From positions 36,464,508 to 36,528,507 of the forward strand of contig NC_064439.1 of the NCBI RefSeq assembly GCF_023343835.1: a stretch of DNA of 64,000 nucleotides. The letters are read 5' to 3'. The position numbers and the translations under genes were made by a program. Shown here in pieces: positions 13,301 to 26,645 of this stretch. The notes under the pieces were generated by a model, which was given only the letters and a program-made list of their open reading frames with translations, searched no databases and was not told where the DNA came from. How positions within the stretch are numbered: the first letter of the stretch is position 1; each line of letters begins with the position of its first letter. This stretch comes from Lagopus muta (Eukaryota; Chordata; Aves; Galliformes; Phasianidae).

Positions 13301-15237
13301 AGAACTTGTTTGCCCAGAGCTTACTTATCAGGGCCCTGCTAAGTTTGCTTGTTCTGGCAGAGCACACCACTTCCTTTGCTCATTTCCTCTCCTTTACCAC
13401 ATTGTCACAGGTTGTTATATATGGGAATGCACACGAGGCATCATTGCTATTTATAGGCACACACAGCTACATATGAGGTGTGGAAGAGACAGTGCTACAT
13501 AATATATGCAGGAAAATTCGTCGCAGATGAACACATCCTCACATTCACTGTACACTGACCCTGAGTGAAGGGTATCCTGTCAGAAACATCGGTTATCCAC
13601 GCCGTGTGGTTTTCTTTTTTCTTTCTTTTCCTTTATTTGTATTAGATTCTGGCTACTTTGAAATTCCTTTAAACCTTTCAAGGTCTGACTTAATCCATGG
13701 CCTCCTTCTCCCATCTGAGAACTACACAGTCATGCACTGCTGTGTTGGTACGGGATCCTGGTGTGCTCTTTCAGCTTACTGACCTTGCAGGAGCCAAGCC
13801 TGTGTGTATGTGTAGAGGGAGCAGAGTCAGGCTTCATATCATTCAGCAAGGGCTGGGATTAAGTGGTTTAACTGGGAGTGGAGAGAGCAGGAGCACAGCA
13901 GGCTCTCAGCTTTCTGAACTCAGCTCTGAAGTGCATGTCCTCACTGTCCCACCCTGTGACTGCTGTCCTACCCCTCCCTTCACACTGGCTCCAGCAAGTA
14001 TCCGACCTCATGAAAAGTCACTTCAGCGTGCTAAATTGCTAGGGGATGGATGACTTGTTGTTTAGGGTATGTGTCTGGCTTGAGCAGGGTGAGAGGAGCA
14101 CAAAGAGGAGTCAGGGCTGCATCCAGGGCTGGGAAGGTGGGTGGGATTGCAGCAGACAGCAATTAAATTAGTTTAAGCTGTTGTTTTGTGGTAGCCTGAG
14201 TCAATTTTAGGGGCTTTTTCAATGGCTGAAGGAGCAATGCATATTTTCAATAGAGGTTTCTGCTAAAGACCTCCCTTTGCCTCCTCATTTGCAGCAGGAT
14301 GATGCCAGAAAGAAGACTGTTGTCTTCTGGAGAGGGGAAGCAGAATTTTCTTTGGCAAACATGTCAGCAATATGTTTTTGGCACTGGCCTTGTCCTGTTT
14401 GTTGGTTATGTTTCCCCTTGCTGTAGGAGAGCTTGTTCCCTAATCATACCACAATGCTAGTGTACACTAGCCCTTTGCAGAGCCTGGAGCAGGTCATGCG
14501 TGATGGTGTTATAGGACAGCAGACACTGAGTGAATCTTGAAATGCAGCATACCTCCTGCAGCTCTTTGTTGGCCCCCAGAGCTTGCATGGCTGTGGTAAT
14601 CTCTGAAGCTCAGCATTATGGTCCCCTTATCTCCCACGTCAGCATGAGTTGATCTCTGGATGGATCTGCACATGAATGGCCGCAGATGGGAAAAAAGAAC
14701 GGGAATGAGGGCTTCTTTTGTGCCTGTCACTTCCAGAAGTGCCATTAAGGAACATGCCAGGGCTTTAATGAAACAGTGCATGGTACTTTCTCCCTGTTGC
14801 TGGGGCAAGCCAAAGAAGATGAGAGCATGATGCCTCATGTTGTTTCAGCCAGGGTCTCCATCCAAGTAACAGTCATTTTCTCCTTGCACAGTCCTTCAAA
14901 TCCAGTGGAAATTGCCCTGAGCCAAGCCATCCAGGTCATTTTGTCTAGGAATTTGCTGGCCCACAAAAGCTGTTAAACATAAAGACAGAGACCCTAAACA
15001 GAACATTAATAAAGGAAGCAGCAGTATCTGAGGCATTTCATTTGGGGGCTGATTGAAAAACTTAATCCAGAAATATCAGTGGGAACGCACTGCTGCTTTC
15101 AGCATGCTTTGTGTCAGGCCATGGGCCCAGGTGTGTTGCCACGTGTTGCCATTGCCCTGTGCTCTGTCTCAGAGCACCTTGCCAGAAAAAAGCCTGACCC
15201 TATCCACAGGATACCCATTCTTTAGATATGTATGAGC
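10331..15237. other. Intergenic, no gene recognised
   Basis: This stretch has no recognisable exon. It contains a pyrimidine tract at 11119-11163 and a T-run at 11922-11937. Open frames of up to about 118 codons (13697-14053 +) do not resemble any family and are treated as chance. Confidence 0.55.
11119..11163. repeat. Pyrimidine-rich (T/C) tract
   Basis: About 45 bases are almost purely T with interspersed C on the plus strand. This is simple low-complexity sequence. Confidence 0.85.
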
Positions 15238-15740
15238 ATTGAGAAGATCCCCTCTCAGCCTTATCTTCTCCAGGGTGAACAGTCCCAGTTCTTTCAGCCT
15301 TTACTCATAAGGGAGATGCTCCAGCCCCTTCATCATCTTTGCAGCCCTCCACTGGACTCTCTGCAGTAGCTCCCTGTCTTTCTTGAACTGGGGAGCCCAG
15401 AACTGGACACAAGTACTCCAGATGTGACCTCACCAAGTCAGAGCAGAGGGAGAGGATAACCTTCCTAGATGTGCTGGCCACACTCTTTCTTAATTCACCT
15501 CAGGATACTGTTGGCCTTCTTGGCCTCACAGACACACTACTGGCTCATGGACAACTTGTTGTCCACCAGAACACCCAGGTTCTTCTCCGCAGAGCTTCTC
15601 TCCAGCATGTCAGCCCCTAACCTCTACTGATGCATATGGTTATTCCTTCAAAGGCATAAGACTCTACACTTGCCCCTGTTGAATCTCATCATGCTTCTCT
15701 CTGCCCAATTCTCCAGCCTGTCCAGGTTTCACAGGTTTTG
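15238..15740 (-). mobile_element. CR1 LINE fragment (antisense)
   Basis: This is the longest clean CR1 coding-end fragment in the 10-20 kb region. Antisense phrases include CCCCTCTCAGCCTTATCTTC, CAGGGTGAACAGTCCCAG, CCCTCCACTGGACTCTCTGC, GGAGCCCAGAACTGGACAC, AGATGTGACCTCACCA, GTTGGCCTTCTTGGCC and TTGAATCTCATCATG. These correspond to the end of the reverse-transcriptase ORF. It is truncated at both ends and lacks the 3' tail. Confidence 0.93.
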
Positions 15741-18700
15741 CAGCACAGCCTTCTGGTGTGTCACCCACTCCTCCCAGCTTTGTATAGGTGTCCCCTTACT
15801 CTAACCTCAGCATCTTAAACTATATTCACAGCCCTGCTGTGAGGCAATAAAATGCTATTATCCTCACCTCATTTCTTATTCTTGGATAAGGAGAGAAGGC
15901 AAGAAAGGCAAAGGACTAGCAGAACCCAGCCCTAAGGCATGTGGTTTATGATCTTGCCAGAGCAGATGGAAGCTTGGTGTATAAGCAAACTGCAGCAAAT
16001 CAGCGTGCTGAGGGGAGAATTTTCTCCTTTGCCAGCAAAAATGTGAAACAGAGTCCAGCCTTCTACTTAGCATTTCATGGCCTGAATCAAAGACACATGG
16101 AAGAACCGTCATCCTTTTCAGATCCAGAATTTGTGTTTATTTCATGGGGGCTGGAATCACATCCAGTTATTCTACTAAATGATTTGGGCTCACACTGACC
16201 TTGCAAATACGCACCATACAGGTGTGGAAATGACTGGAGCAAAGAACGGGCTTTGGGGATCAGAAAGCCACTGAGCAGCTTGGCTTCATGAGCACTGAGG
16301 GGCTCTGGGGTAGCTGTGGAAGCCTAATGTTTAAACAACTGTTCAAACTGATTGCAATAACAGGTGTGCTTTGGCATAGGCTCTGAGACTATGGCTTGGG
16401 GTATGGGACTGCATTTCAAACCCACCACCCAAGACTGGAGATTTTCTACTGGGTTGGTATTTCTTTTAGGTTGGTTTTATTTTTCTTTAAGTATTCTCTC
16501 TTCTTTTTTCTTTTCCTCTCCCCCTTCTAATGAGCCTTTAAAAACAAAAAATAATTGCTTCTTTTTAATTCAAATCAAGCAAGAGATTTGGATCGATTGC
16601 TGCTTTTGATGCTGCAGTAGGCAGATGTGTGTGCAATGAGCAGTTACTAAGTTCTATGTGATCGGTGTTGTTGGGGTTTTATATATATACAAAGAGCAAT
16701 TATCTCTGTCTCAAGTTTTTTTGGAGTCTCTGAGTTGTGTCTTTACTAAGGAGTGAGTCACAGGGCACCAGGAGTAAGCAATGTGTGCATTGTGACTTGT
16801 GATGGGCAGAACATTTATCACCACATGTATTCAAACACTTTCCCAGTATTTCTAAAATATCCTTTTTGGAAACGCAGAGCAGAAGGCATAGAGGGTGTAA
16901 GTTATGTATGAGGAAGTTGTCAAGCTATTTGCTGCTGTAATATTGATGAGGCTTCTTGGGCAGGTCATGATAGGATAGCATGACAGGAAATGAAAACTCT
17001 CTTATGTCTCTAATGCCAGCACCTGGAGAACTTGATTTTAAATTGCTCAGCACCTACCTAGAGGAAACCAAACAGGTACTGCCAGGAAGCAAATGTTGCA
17101 TCCAGTTCTCAAACTATGGAGAACATTTGTAAGGCACTGTTGAGGTGCTACTAGGAGGTGGTGGGGAGCTGTATGCTTTTTCCATCCCTTATCAAAAGGG
17201 ATTTAGGTTTATTGCAGAAGTTCTGACAGCTCAGTGGTTCTTGCTGCCTTATTGTGCCCACTGCAAAAGGTCAGCCAGTTCTGGTGCAAGCAAGCACTTT
17301 TCTGCCAGAGTCCTCTTGACAATAAACTATAAATGCTTTGTCTGTCATGAGGTGATGATAGCTTGGTATTGCACAGCTTTCCTGTGCTACTGGAAATCTT
17401 TTTGTTTATACAGACTCCTCTGCCTCCAGGATTTATCAGCCTTGCAGCAATTATAAACAAAACTCCATGGGTTTGGGACTTTCTCTTAAAGTTTTCTTAC
17501 AAATGCTAAAATACTTTGGTTCTCTTACTGAAGAGTTACAGTTCATTATTAGTTTTGATAGACACTGTCACCAGAGTATCCAGTAGCTCTAGTATCTAAT
17601 AAATGGCTATTTGCATTGTCTGGGAGTAAGAAGTTCCAGCTGTTATTGTCCTGAAGCCGGTTTTCCCAGAGCAAAATTGCTTCTACCATAGTGTTCATAA
17701 AGTGGCCTTCAATGGGCTCGGGGAGACAGTGGAAAGCGTACAGGATTGCCACATGAGGGGTTGGTGATATGGAACCAGAGGGCCATAGTGATGATTTCAT
17801 TGTACAACAGGTTTAAAGTACTCTAACAAAGCTGTTATTAGGTGAAATTGTTTCTTCAGTGTAAGTGCTCTGCTAGCACTTAAGTGCCAAATGCATGAGA
17901 CCCACAGTGGTCTGAAGAGATGAGAAGATCCAGGCACTGATCTTGATGGTGGAGAAGAGCTAAAGAGCAAAGTTATACTGGAGTCTGCTTGTTCCCTGTA
18001 CAGTAATATGGGACAGTCTGCATAACTGTTTTGGAGGTAAGTATGTAATGACACAGCAAAAAAAACTGGCTCTGAAGGCTACCCAGAAATTTAATCTGCA
18101 ACTGAGCTGTGAAGTAGGGAATGAGAATGTACAGTGCTAAAACAGACTGAAGGTTGCTATTTGGTTTCCCTTTGCTCAGAACAAAATGAGTGGTCACCAT
18201 GAGATATCTTACAGATTTAAAATGTTTTAAAATAACAGCTAGAAAAATAAAAACCTTTGGACCACCTTTAATATTGGTCAGAACCTCTGTTTTTTGGCTT
18301 GAAACATTTTACTGAAGCAAGGAAAGAGGTTTTGTGAGGGGATAAGCAAGTCTGATCCTCCTATGCAGAGTTGATCACTGAAGATAGAAGGTCTTGGAAA
18401 TGGCAAATAGAGCTCACAGTGCTGTAAGTCCAGGAGTTAAAGACAGAAATCTTTTTCCTTCTTCCTGCACCATACATATCACTGTCCTAGTGATACAGGA
18501 GATGAGAGAGAGAGATTGGTCAGATCCAGCCCTGGCATTTTGAGGAGGTATGCTTTGAGTCTTTTCTGAGTTAGAAGAGAATCAAGCCCAAGTCTCCCTG
18601 CATCTTGAATCAATGCTTTCAATAAAAGACTACTTCCTGGAAGGCTGCAAGAATGTTTCTATGTTCTTCGGGATACAGCTTGGACCTATCAGATGTCAAA

Positions 18701-21028
18701 CAGTCAGACACGAACCTTCCTGCAGCCCTCATCCGCTGCTAAAATTTGTGACCGGGAAGGAGTTTGGAGATCACCTCTGCTGTTCATATTTTCTATGGGA
18801 TCATTCTGGCAGCTCCACACTGTACTGGCAAGAGATCTGGGTTTCCCGTGGAGTGTTTCGGATCTCATTTTAGAAACATGGCCTCACATTGTGCCTACAT
18901 AGGCTGCTGCTAGAAGAGGTGAACCAGCTGTTCTCTCTGCCACAGCCATGTATTCCAGTTCACTTCTTTTTGCCACAAATCTAGCTCTGTACAGCTGTAG
19001 GCAAGTTGACACAGCATGCTAACCTGATGTCAAGGGGCTTCTGAGGCATATGTGGAAAGGGCATTTTTCCGAGAATTGGGGCAGACATGAAACAAAGCAG
19101 TGTTGGCTGCAGGATCACAAAATCCAGACTGAAGTGGTTAGAGATAAACAGGGTTAGAGAGGAGTTTGGAATGGACCCTTTTGACAGTGGCCTGCAGTTA
19201 CACAGAAATTCACCCACCAGCTTCTGGCAATTCCAAAGACAGAGCGTAACAAGCTGTACCTGGAAGTACTGTCTGATCACAGGCTTGTAGATCTTGACTC
19301 CACAAAGAGCAAATTATCCCTTGTGTCAAGGAAAATGCCTTTGATTCATCTTGCAGGCAGTGAAGTATTTTTAAGATCTGGCCCTGATAAACTGGAGTCT
19401 TTTTTTGCCACATCTTAAGTGCATGAATTCAAGTTGGTGGTATGCTTTATACATTTTTAACAGTTCCTTCTGTGTTCTCTTAGAGAACGATTATTCTCCT
19501 CTGCCTATTTAAATATCATTTCTCTTTTCATCTGTTTCTAGTTTAAACAAAATCATACAATTTTTAATTTTTTTCTCTATCCTTAACGCTTTTCTCAAAA
19601 GATAGAAAATAAAGTGCTTCAGTCCTTCATAAATGCTGCATTTCTGCACTCCTCCCCCCAGCTCATTCAGCTGTGAGTGCAATGGCATATGTTGTCAGAT
19701 ACCCAGCAAAAGGAGAAGTACATAACCCAGAACCTAATAAAACAACAAATCTAGTGTGTCCTCCTGGTCTGCAATCCTTCAGCAAGCTCCCTTCATTAAA
19801 CATAAAGCCATGTGTTTTCTACAGCAGATCACATCCCTGGTGCCATGGTGTGGTACAGCTCTGGCTGTATTTTGTGAGGCTTTTTTAATTTACAGTAACA
19901 CGGCTTTTGTTTTCACAGGGATTCTTGGAAAAGTACAAAAGCAGAGCAAAACCAAAACAAACAAACAAGCAAAAAATATGGGCAAAATTGCAATCTCAGA
20001 GAGCTGTAAATGATCTCATACTGATGCGGACAGTAGGACAGCAGTACTAACCTCAACTGCTCTGTTTTACTCCTGGTGCTCTTTGCTAAAATGAGCCTTA
20101 TTTCTCCAGGCATTTTGGGTGTTTAGGTGAAAAGCCCAGTTAAGCCAGCTGGCTCCAGTGGTGTTGTTCTGTGTTTATACCAGGATACCTATGAGTAGAA
20201 TTTATCTGTGGGCTCCCTGCCCGCTCCCACTCTCTGCGCCACGTTTCCATGGCACACAGAGCGACGGAGCACCCAGGAGGACTGGCAAGTCATGGAAATC
20301 TGTTTGTGTGCTGCCAGCTCCCCTGAGCTCCAGCGTGCTGATCCCACTACTGGTTTAAAGCAAAAGATGATGAGGTTTATGGCTATATACCTCTGACTGG
20401 TGTCCGGACTGCTTTGGATAACTGACAGCAGTGGTGAGCATAGAACACAGGCAGAGTTTCTTTATATTTGATTAAAGAGAGAATTGTTGCAAGCAGAGAG
20501 AGAAACTGAGCTTTCTTGTAGAACAGGTTTGTACCTTCCAATGTGGATATGTCTAACAATAAAAACAGTTCCCTAGAAACAAGTGTGGTGGATTGTATCT
20601 AGTAAAGTTGCTGTTTTATTTAAAGGTGAAAACACCATATAAAACTGCACATGTAATTCAGGAGGTAAAATACACTGCACTTCATTAGGAGCGTTGCTTT
20701 TAATTTACGAGCACATGAGAATGGTTATTCACTAGCTGAGCTCTGGTTTTCTATGCACAGCTCTCATAGTCATATCTCAGTGGGCAAAAATTTCTGCTGA
20801 ATTAAACAATTACAGTTAGATTGTCTCAAACAGCATCTTGAGCTTTTACACAAATGAAACATTTGCCCTACTGTTACAAAAATATTTGCAGTATTTATTA
20901 ATCTATTACACTTTTTAGTAAAAAATAAAAATAAAAACCATAATTTGAAATGTTTGCTAATTAACTACAGGGGTGAAAAGTTGAAGCTCCTCCTGCAGAC
21001 CCATTCTCAGGTATGCTTACACGAATAT
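15741..21028. other. Intergenic, no gene recognised
   Basis: No gene is seen. Features are limited to short simple sequence: a (TA)n near 16681-16689, a (GA)n near 18505-18515, and an AAACAAACAAAC-type run near 19954-19975. The 103-codon frame at 17145-17456 + lacks any recognisable domain. Confidence 0.55.
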
Positions 21029-21363
21029 GAAGTTGAATGGGAACTGTTGAACTACTGATTGATCACCTGAAGCAAGCACTGAGTCAGCCATGGAGCACAG
21101 GTGAAGGGATTCAGCTGTGTGACCAAAAGGGGTGGAACCTGGCTGCATCTCTCCCAGACCCTATTTAAGGGCTGACTGCCACTGGGGGTGGATCTCTTTC
21201 TGGAGATTGCTCCTTTTGGGGTTTTCTGCTGCAAGCCTAGGATGTGGGTAAGCATTTCATTTTTGATTGTCTCTTTCCACCACAAAAGTCTTTCTAACTG
21301 TAAACCTGTAAAATACCATCCTAACCATGCCACTCTTCTGACATTTGTTAATCGTACAGAAGT
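21029..21363 (+). mobile_element. Solo LTR-like insertion 1 with GAAGT target duplication
   Basis: The element body is 21034-21358 (325 bp). It begins TGAATGGGAACTG, ends AATCGTACA, and is flanked by a perfect 5-bp direct repeat GAAGT (21029-21033 and 21359-21363). TG...CA ends with a 5-bp duplication indicate retroviral-type integration; among ERV classes, 5 bp is typical of ERVL-like elements. A TATA-like TATTTAAGG is at 21162-21170, and a GTAAGC donor-like site begins at 21248. It is closely similar to the copies at 39139 and 41476. No internal retroviral genes are present. The family name cannot be assigned from memory. Confidence 0.85.
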
Positions 21364-22006
21364 AGTTTTGCTGAAACTGGTGCAGTTCCCCAGACATTCA
21401 TCACCCTATCAGCAATCAAAATCCATATCAGTGGGTATGAATATCTTTTGTCTCTGCTCAGTTTCAGTCCAGAGACATATCTCCACTTTGCTACCAACCC
21501 ACTGGCTTTGTGGATTTATTTTTTTTTTTCTGAGAGCAGTGTCATTTTAGCTACCACTTTTTAAAAAAATTAAAAATCCAGTTATGTAAATTGACTTTAA
21601 AAGCTTGATCACTGATCTTCTCTGAGCATGGTTATAACCCAAAGGTTGCAACAGGCTTAAAGCGAGGCTTTGAGGGCTTTGAAATGCATCATAGCACAAC
21701 ACCCACCTCTGCAGTGGGGTTGATAGAGATGGATGAAGGAGGAGGGATGGATTAGGGTGATACAAGAGCTTCTAGATCTGCTGTCCGGTGGGACAGCCAT
21801 GGGCTTCATAGTTGGGCTGCCAAGCTTGGAGGTTGAATCCCTGTTCTCCTGAGGATTTAACACGAGGCACTGGATGAAGCAATTATTTTGGAAGAGGGTG
21901 GAGTCTAGCTCAGGAAAAGCATGTTTAATCACAAGACCGTGTTATTTAAGCTTTAGAAATTATCCGCTCTCTATTTTAGGCCAAGACAAGGAGGAGTTTG
22001 GATGCG

Positions 22007-22345
22007 TGTAGCAGAAATGCAAGTCACAGTGAACCAGTGATTGAGCACCTTGTAGGGAGGCAGGACCAACCCAGAGAAGCTCAGGTGCATGCGATGCACT
22101 TGAGTGTCAGAAAGTGGTGGAGCCAGGATACACCCCTTCCCAGACCTCATTTAAGGGTTGGCAGTGAGTAAGGGTATCTTGCTGAAAATCCCTGTGTGCC
22201 TGAGGCTTTCAAGGGTGAGCAGATTCTTTCCTGCATTTGTGTCCACAGCTGCTGCATTTGAGCATATTCTCACTTGCTGCAGCTTAGGACTTTGCTACTG
22301 TGTTGTCACTGCTGTGCTTTCCATTACATCATAACAGACTACAAT
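22007..22345 (+). mobile_element. Diverged relative of the LTR-like family
   Basis: It aligns by eye with the three clean copies: a TGTAGCAGAAATGCAAGTCACAG start, GTGATTGAGCACC, GTGGAGCCAGGA, CCCAGACCTCATTTAAGGG (TATA-like at 22149-22157) and a GGGTGAGC donor-like site at 22213-22220. It lacks a clear target-site duplication and is much more diverged. It is either an older insertion or a different subfamily. The end coordinate is approximate. Confidence 0.6.
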
Positions 22346-23221
22346 ATTTGCGTGTAGCTTGTGCTGTCTTTGAGCAGGCCTAACTAACTACCCTACATCT
22401 CATTTCTATCTGATATGGGAAAACATGTTCTCACAGTGATGCAAAGCACTGGAAATGGCTGGAAGGAAGCTCAGCTTTTGTGGAAGCAGCTCTCATCCTT
22501 TCTCATGCCTTCCTTCCCCACATGTAGCCTCTTCCTAACATAACATGGAAGCTGCTTGAGTAGTCTAAGAAGTGCTCCTCATTCATTCTAGCCAACTGCG
22601 GAGTACCATGTGTCACAGGAGAGAAAAGAATATTGAAATTCAACATCTATATCATAGCAACTACAAAGATATCTATGTTGCTGCTGAAGTAAAGAAACTA
22701 GACGTAAGCAAGCCTGGCTGTGGGATGCACACCTGGGAACCCAGAGGAGTCAGCTGAGACCTCTTTGGGCTGAGATGAGAAGATGCTGCCAAACCTGAAG
22801 TGTGAATAAAATTTCTGAGAATTCAAGTGTCTTCTATACTCAGTATAAGAGAGAGAGGATGAGAACGATGCCTCCATGCTGCCTGAAGCTTTGCGCAAAG
22901 TTCGCTCATGGCATCTGCAGAAAACCTTTACTGTTCTTAGTGCTCTTTGGCTCTCGGTGGTCCACAATAGTTATAAAAAGGCTCATTTTTCTCACATATA
23001 ATTTGGTGTTCCTATCAGACATTTGCCAGGGAACTGCTATCAGCATTTGGGCATAAGCTGTACACAAGGTGAGGCTGCTCAGGGCAGTGGATAAGGGACT
23101 AATATGTTGAGGGAGGGTGATCATGTCTGGTGTGATAACTGCACTGATACCCAAATATTAACTATACAGTTGTCAGCAGGCCACTGAAGAAGATGGGCTT
23201 ATATGAAGACTGGGCAAACGT
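22346..23221. other. Intergenic, nothing recognised
   Basis: This is spacer sequence between the diverged LTR relative and the next CR1. No exon, RNA gene or striking repeat was seen. Confidence 0.5.
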
Positions 23222-23445
23222 AGAATCGCAGAATGGTTTGAGTTGGAAGGGACTTAAAGATCTTAAAGTTTCAACTCCCCTGCTGTGGGTAAAGCTGTTA
23301 TCCACCAGCTCAGACTGTCTGGGGCCCCATCCAACTTAGTCTTGAATGCTTCCATGGTTTGGGCACACATAGCTTCTCTGGGCAATGTGTACCAGAGCCT
23401 CATCATGCTTCTGGGATTCTTCTATTCACATAAATCTTCTCTTGT
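23222..23445 (-). mobile_element. CR1 LINE 3' fragment (antisense)
   Basis: It begins with a tail remnant AGAATCGCAGAATGG, followed by TTGAGTTGGAAGGGACTTAA, CAACTCCCCTGCTG, CAGACTGTCTGGGGCCCCATCCAAC and TTGAATGCTTCCATGG, the usual antisense order of a CR1 3' UTR. Confidence 0.9.
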
Positions 23446-24040
23446 AACTACATATATTGAAGAGTGGGGAAAGAAAAAACAGCAGGCTTTGGCAAATGTG
23501 CTTCTATTGAGAATGCTGCCCTGGAAATGCTTCTCAAAAATAGGCTGGTTGTCGGTGGGAGTAAACCTATGGTGCTGCTCTGACTATTTCATGCAGAAGT
23601 GAGATGATGTTGAGGTCACTATGCCACTAAGTGTGCTAGAAGTAAGCTGAGGATTTTGGAATGGGATGTTCCTTCCATTGAGTTTCTTTTTTTTTTTTTT
23701 TTTTTTAGTAACAAATGACAGAATTAAAAAGGGGGAAAAAAAAGAAAACATGAACCTATAACTCCAGCAGAAAAGGTTTAGTGGCTTTTTCAGATGGAAT
23801 GACTCTGAACAACCCTTCACTTTGTTGTTTTATATACACTGGTGTGCTCTGGCCTCTGCTATGATAGACAATTCCGATGTTGTAGTAATAGCTGTCAAGA
23901 CCCTACAGCATAAAATAACATCATAGCATTTGAACAAGAGAGGTCTCAGGAGTACCTTCTGCTGTGATCATTGAATGTGCTGCTGCAATGGAAAAATCAC
24001 TCCTGTAGATGCTGCTAAATGTTTTTCCCGTTCTACATTC

Positions 24041-24077
24041 AAATTTCAAAATTTTATCCAAATTTCAAATTTTATCC
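24041..24077. repeat. Short tandem duplication, about 18-19 bp unit
   Basis: The unit AAATTTCAAAATTTTATCC (24041-24059) is followed directly by a copy lacking one A (24060-24077). A recent slippage-type duplication is likely. Confidence 0.9.
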
Positions 24078-24665
24078 AAATTATGGGCATTCGAGTGTGA
24101 AATAAGAATACAAAGAATTATGGCACAGGAGAAAGGCCCTTATTTGCAAAATCCCTGTTGGCTGAGTACATATCAAATCGCCATTATGGTTGACAGTGGG
24201 GAGCTCCTGGTAGCTCCCAGGGTCATTCCAATTTCATTCAGAGAAGCCACTAAGTGAGAATGAAGAAAAAGCTATTTGATTCACAAGAGAGACTTGATGC
24301 ACCTTGCTCTTGTCCATGCTCTGGCTTTGCTTTGCTGAAGCAGGTACTACATTTGTAGCAGCCAGAGTTCAGGGATGAGCTCCAACTCTCTTGCTCAACA
24401 TCAGGTAAGTGAGCAGGCAGGAGGGTATTCAGGCAAGCTGAGGTGGAACAATAGAAGTCCAGAGAAGCAAGAGCAGATCCAGCACAGAATGAGTCAGGTT
24501 TCTTTGTCATGTTGTTGACTCAGGGTAGCAAGGGGTTTAGACAGATGGGAGCTTTCATTTTCTTGCTTTTCTTTTGGGATGAACTGTAGCTGAGCAAATC
24601 AGCATCTGACCAGCACTTCCATTTCTGATGTTGATGGATTTTGTTGATTTTTGGGGGGTGCAGGG

Positions 24666-24722
24666 CTTTTCTTTTCTTTTTTCTTTTTTCTTCTTTCTTT
24701 TTTTTTCCTTCTTTTTTCTTCT
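24666..24722. repeat. Pyrimidine-rich (CTTTT)n-like tract
   Basis: About 57 bases contain only C and T on the plus strand. Simple repeat. Confidence 0.9.
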
Positions 24723-26489
24723 GCATTTCTGCCCAAACAAGCTAACCACTAAAACAAACTCCAGCACAGCATGTTCGGAAGTGGTTTGAATATGTTGAAG
24801 ATCAAAGGGAGGTGCTGCCCAGTGTTTGATGTACACTTGTTTTTAATTCAAGGTTAAAGAAACAGAGAAAGCAAGGATGTACAGAATAGCCCCTATTGAG
24901 AATCCATCTGAGAGGTGAGAGGAGACATTCCTCCCCAGAACCCCATGAAACTATGCACATATGCTTCTCCCTATTGTTAATCCCTTTTGCTGATGCGGTG
25001 TGTAGGAGATTTTATACAGTGGTGCAAAATGGAAATCTCTTGCAGGAGGAAAGAGTGCTGCAATCCCAGAGGGACTCTTATGTTCAAAACAAAATACAAC
25101 AATGGAGTTAATTAGCATTGCTTGGTTCACGAAATCCCCTCGAGGGGATCTTTCTCTGTTCTAAATCATCACTTGTATGTGAGATGGAAAAGCTCCCACA
25201 GAGCAGGCCCCCTCCACAAACTTTTAATAGATATTACCACGGTTTTTCATCATTTGCCATTGGCTTTGAGAAAGGTAACAGCTGAGCCAGGGCTATTCAG
25301 CTGCATTAACCAGCTGCATGTTAATACAGAAATGCTCTCCTGCTCCTCCCTTCTGCCTGCAAACCTCCCCTCCCCCCAACAAATTAACCCTTTCCTGCCA
25401 CACTTTGCCACTGTCACAAAGATATGCAGGCAAAGGTTTGAGCAAAGATATAAAATCAAGCAAGAGGACCTTACTGAGATTATTTGAACTTGTGTACAGA
25501 TGACGATACCCTGACCTGTGGACTCTTAGAGAGACAGAGGCCTCACTACTGGACAGTGCCAGGGAAGGAGAGAGGGAGGCCATGAGGCAGCCACTCTGCG
25601 AGCCTTACAGAAATCAGCCTGGTGCTGCCTGATGCTGCTCTCAGAGGCTGCTGGCACAAGACCCTTGGCAAGCCCTGTCAGCTGAAACACCCTTTAACTG
25701 CACAACACCATTTCCTCTGTGCATTAGTGCTCGAGACTATCTGCACTCTGCTCACTAACAGCACACACTGAGAAGGAATTAACACTTCCCTGCTTGTTTG
25801 CTCAGTCTCCAGTCACACTCCCACTGCATCCTGTGTCATGCCAAAACTGATCAGTACCTGCACATCAGTCACCCATTTGCAATCATGCTGGCCAGATGGC
25901 CAAGCTTGTGTTTCAGGGCACTTGCAGTCCAGAGCAGCTTGCTCATGACTACAAACTACTGGGATCAGCAGCAACACTGTGCTGTGGGCGTGACTGCACT
26001 GCAGTGCTGACCTGAGCCCAACACAGCCCTCCCTGCTGCTGATCGCGCATCTCCTCATCTCCTGGGGAGAGTCAGGAAGCTCTGAGGAAATACTGCTGTC
26101 GTTGCAAAAAGCCATAGCTGAGGAATTGCAGGAGGAAGAATGAGTCAGGGCACCTTGGAGGGATCGCTCAAGAGCTTGGAGCTGAAGTGTTTTTTAAGGA
26201 AAGAAGATGGACTCCAATGGATTTTGTGCTACCTGCCTAATTCTGGTGTGCTAGAGAGGGTCTTGTCATGGGTCACTCAATAAATTATGCCTTATGATGC
26301 CTAAGGCTACTGAATGCTCTGGTATGGGCAGAACCTCTGTGAAGGAAGATACCTCACTGGTAAGCAGAGCTAACCAAAGGTCAGGGAAAAGCTAGGAGGT
26401 AAGACACCTTCTCCTATTTCAGCACTAGTTGTGTTTGATGCTTTCTGTCTGGATGTCACCCAAATCCCCACATGAGGGAGTTACCGTGG

Positions 26490-26645
26490 TGGCTGCACAC
26501 TGAAGGATGCTTTAGGTCAGGTTGAGCCAGACTCTGAGCAGCCTGATCTAGCTGTAGGCGACCCTGTTCATTGAAGGGGAGTTGGGCTAGGTGACCTTTA
26601 AACTACCTGGCTTTCCAAGTCTAACGATTCTATGATTCTATACCT
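26490..26645 (+). mobile_element. CR1 LINE 3' end (sense)
   Basis: This is a short 3' fragment: GAGCAGCCTGATCTAGCTG, a GTTGGGCTAGGTGACC phrase, and the diagnostic terminal ATTCTATGATTCTATA at 26627-26642. Confidence 0.88.

Larger units (their letters stand above)
23446..26489. other. Intergenic, simple repeats only
   Basis: No gene is recognised. It contains a poly-T run at 23687-23706, a tandem pair of an AAATTTCAAATTTTATCC-like unit at 24041-24077, and a (CTTTT)-type pyrimidine tract at 24666-24722. The pyrimidine tract accounts for the Lys-rich minus-strand frames in that spot. Confidence 0.6.

Noticed and set aside
24520-24836. Lys-rich minus-strand frames that look like a basic nuclear protein
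   Set aside because: They are encoded by the complement of a (CTTTT)n-like tract (24666-24722).
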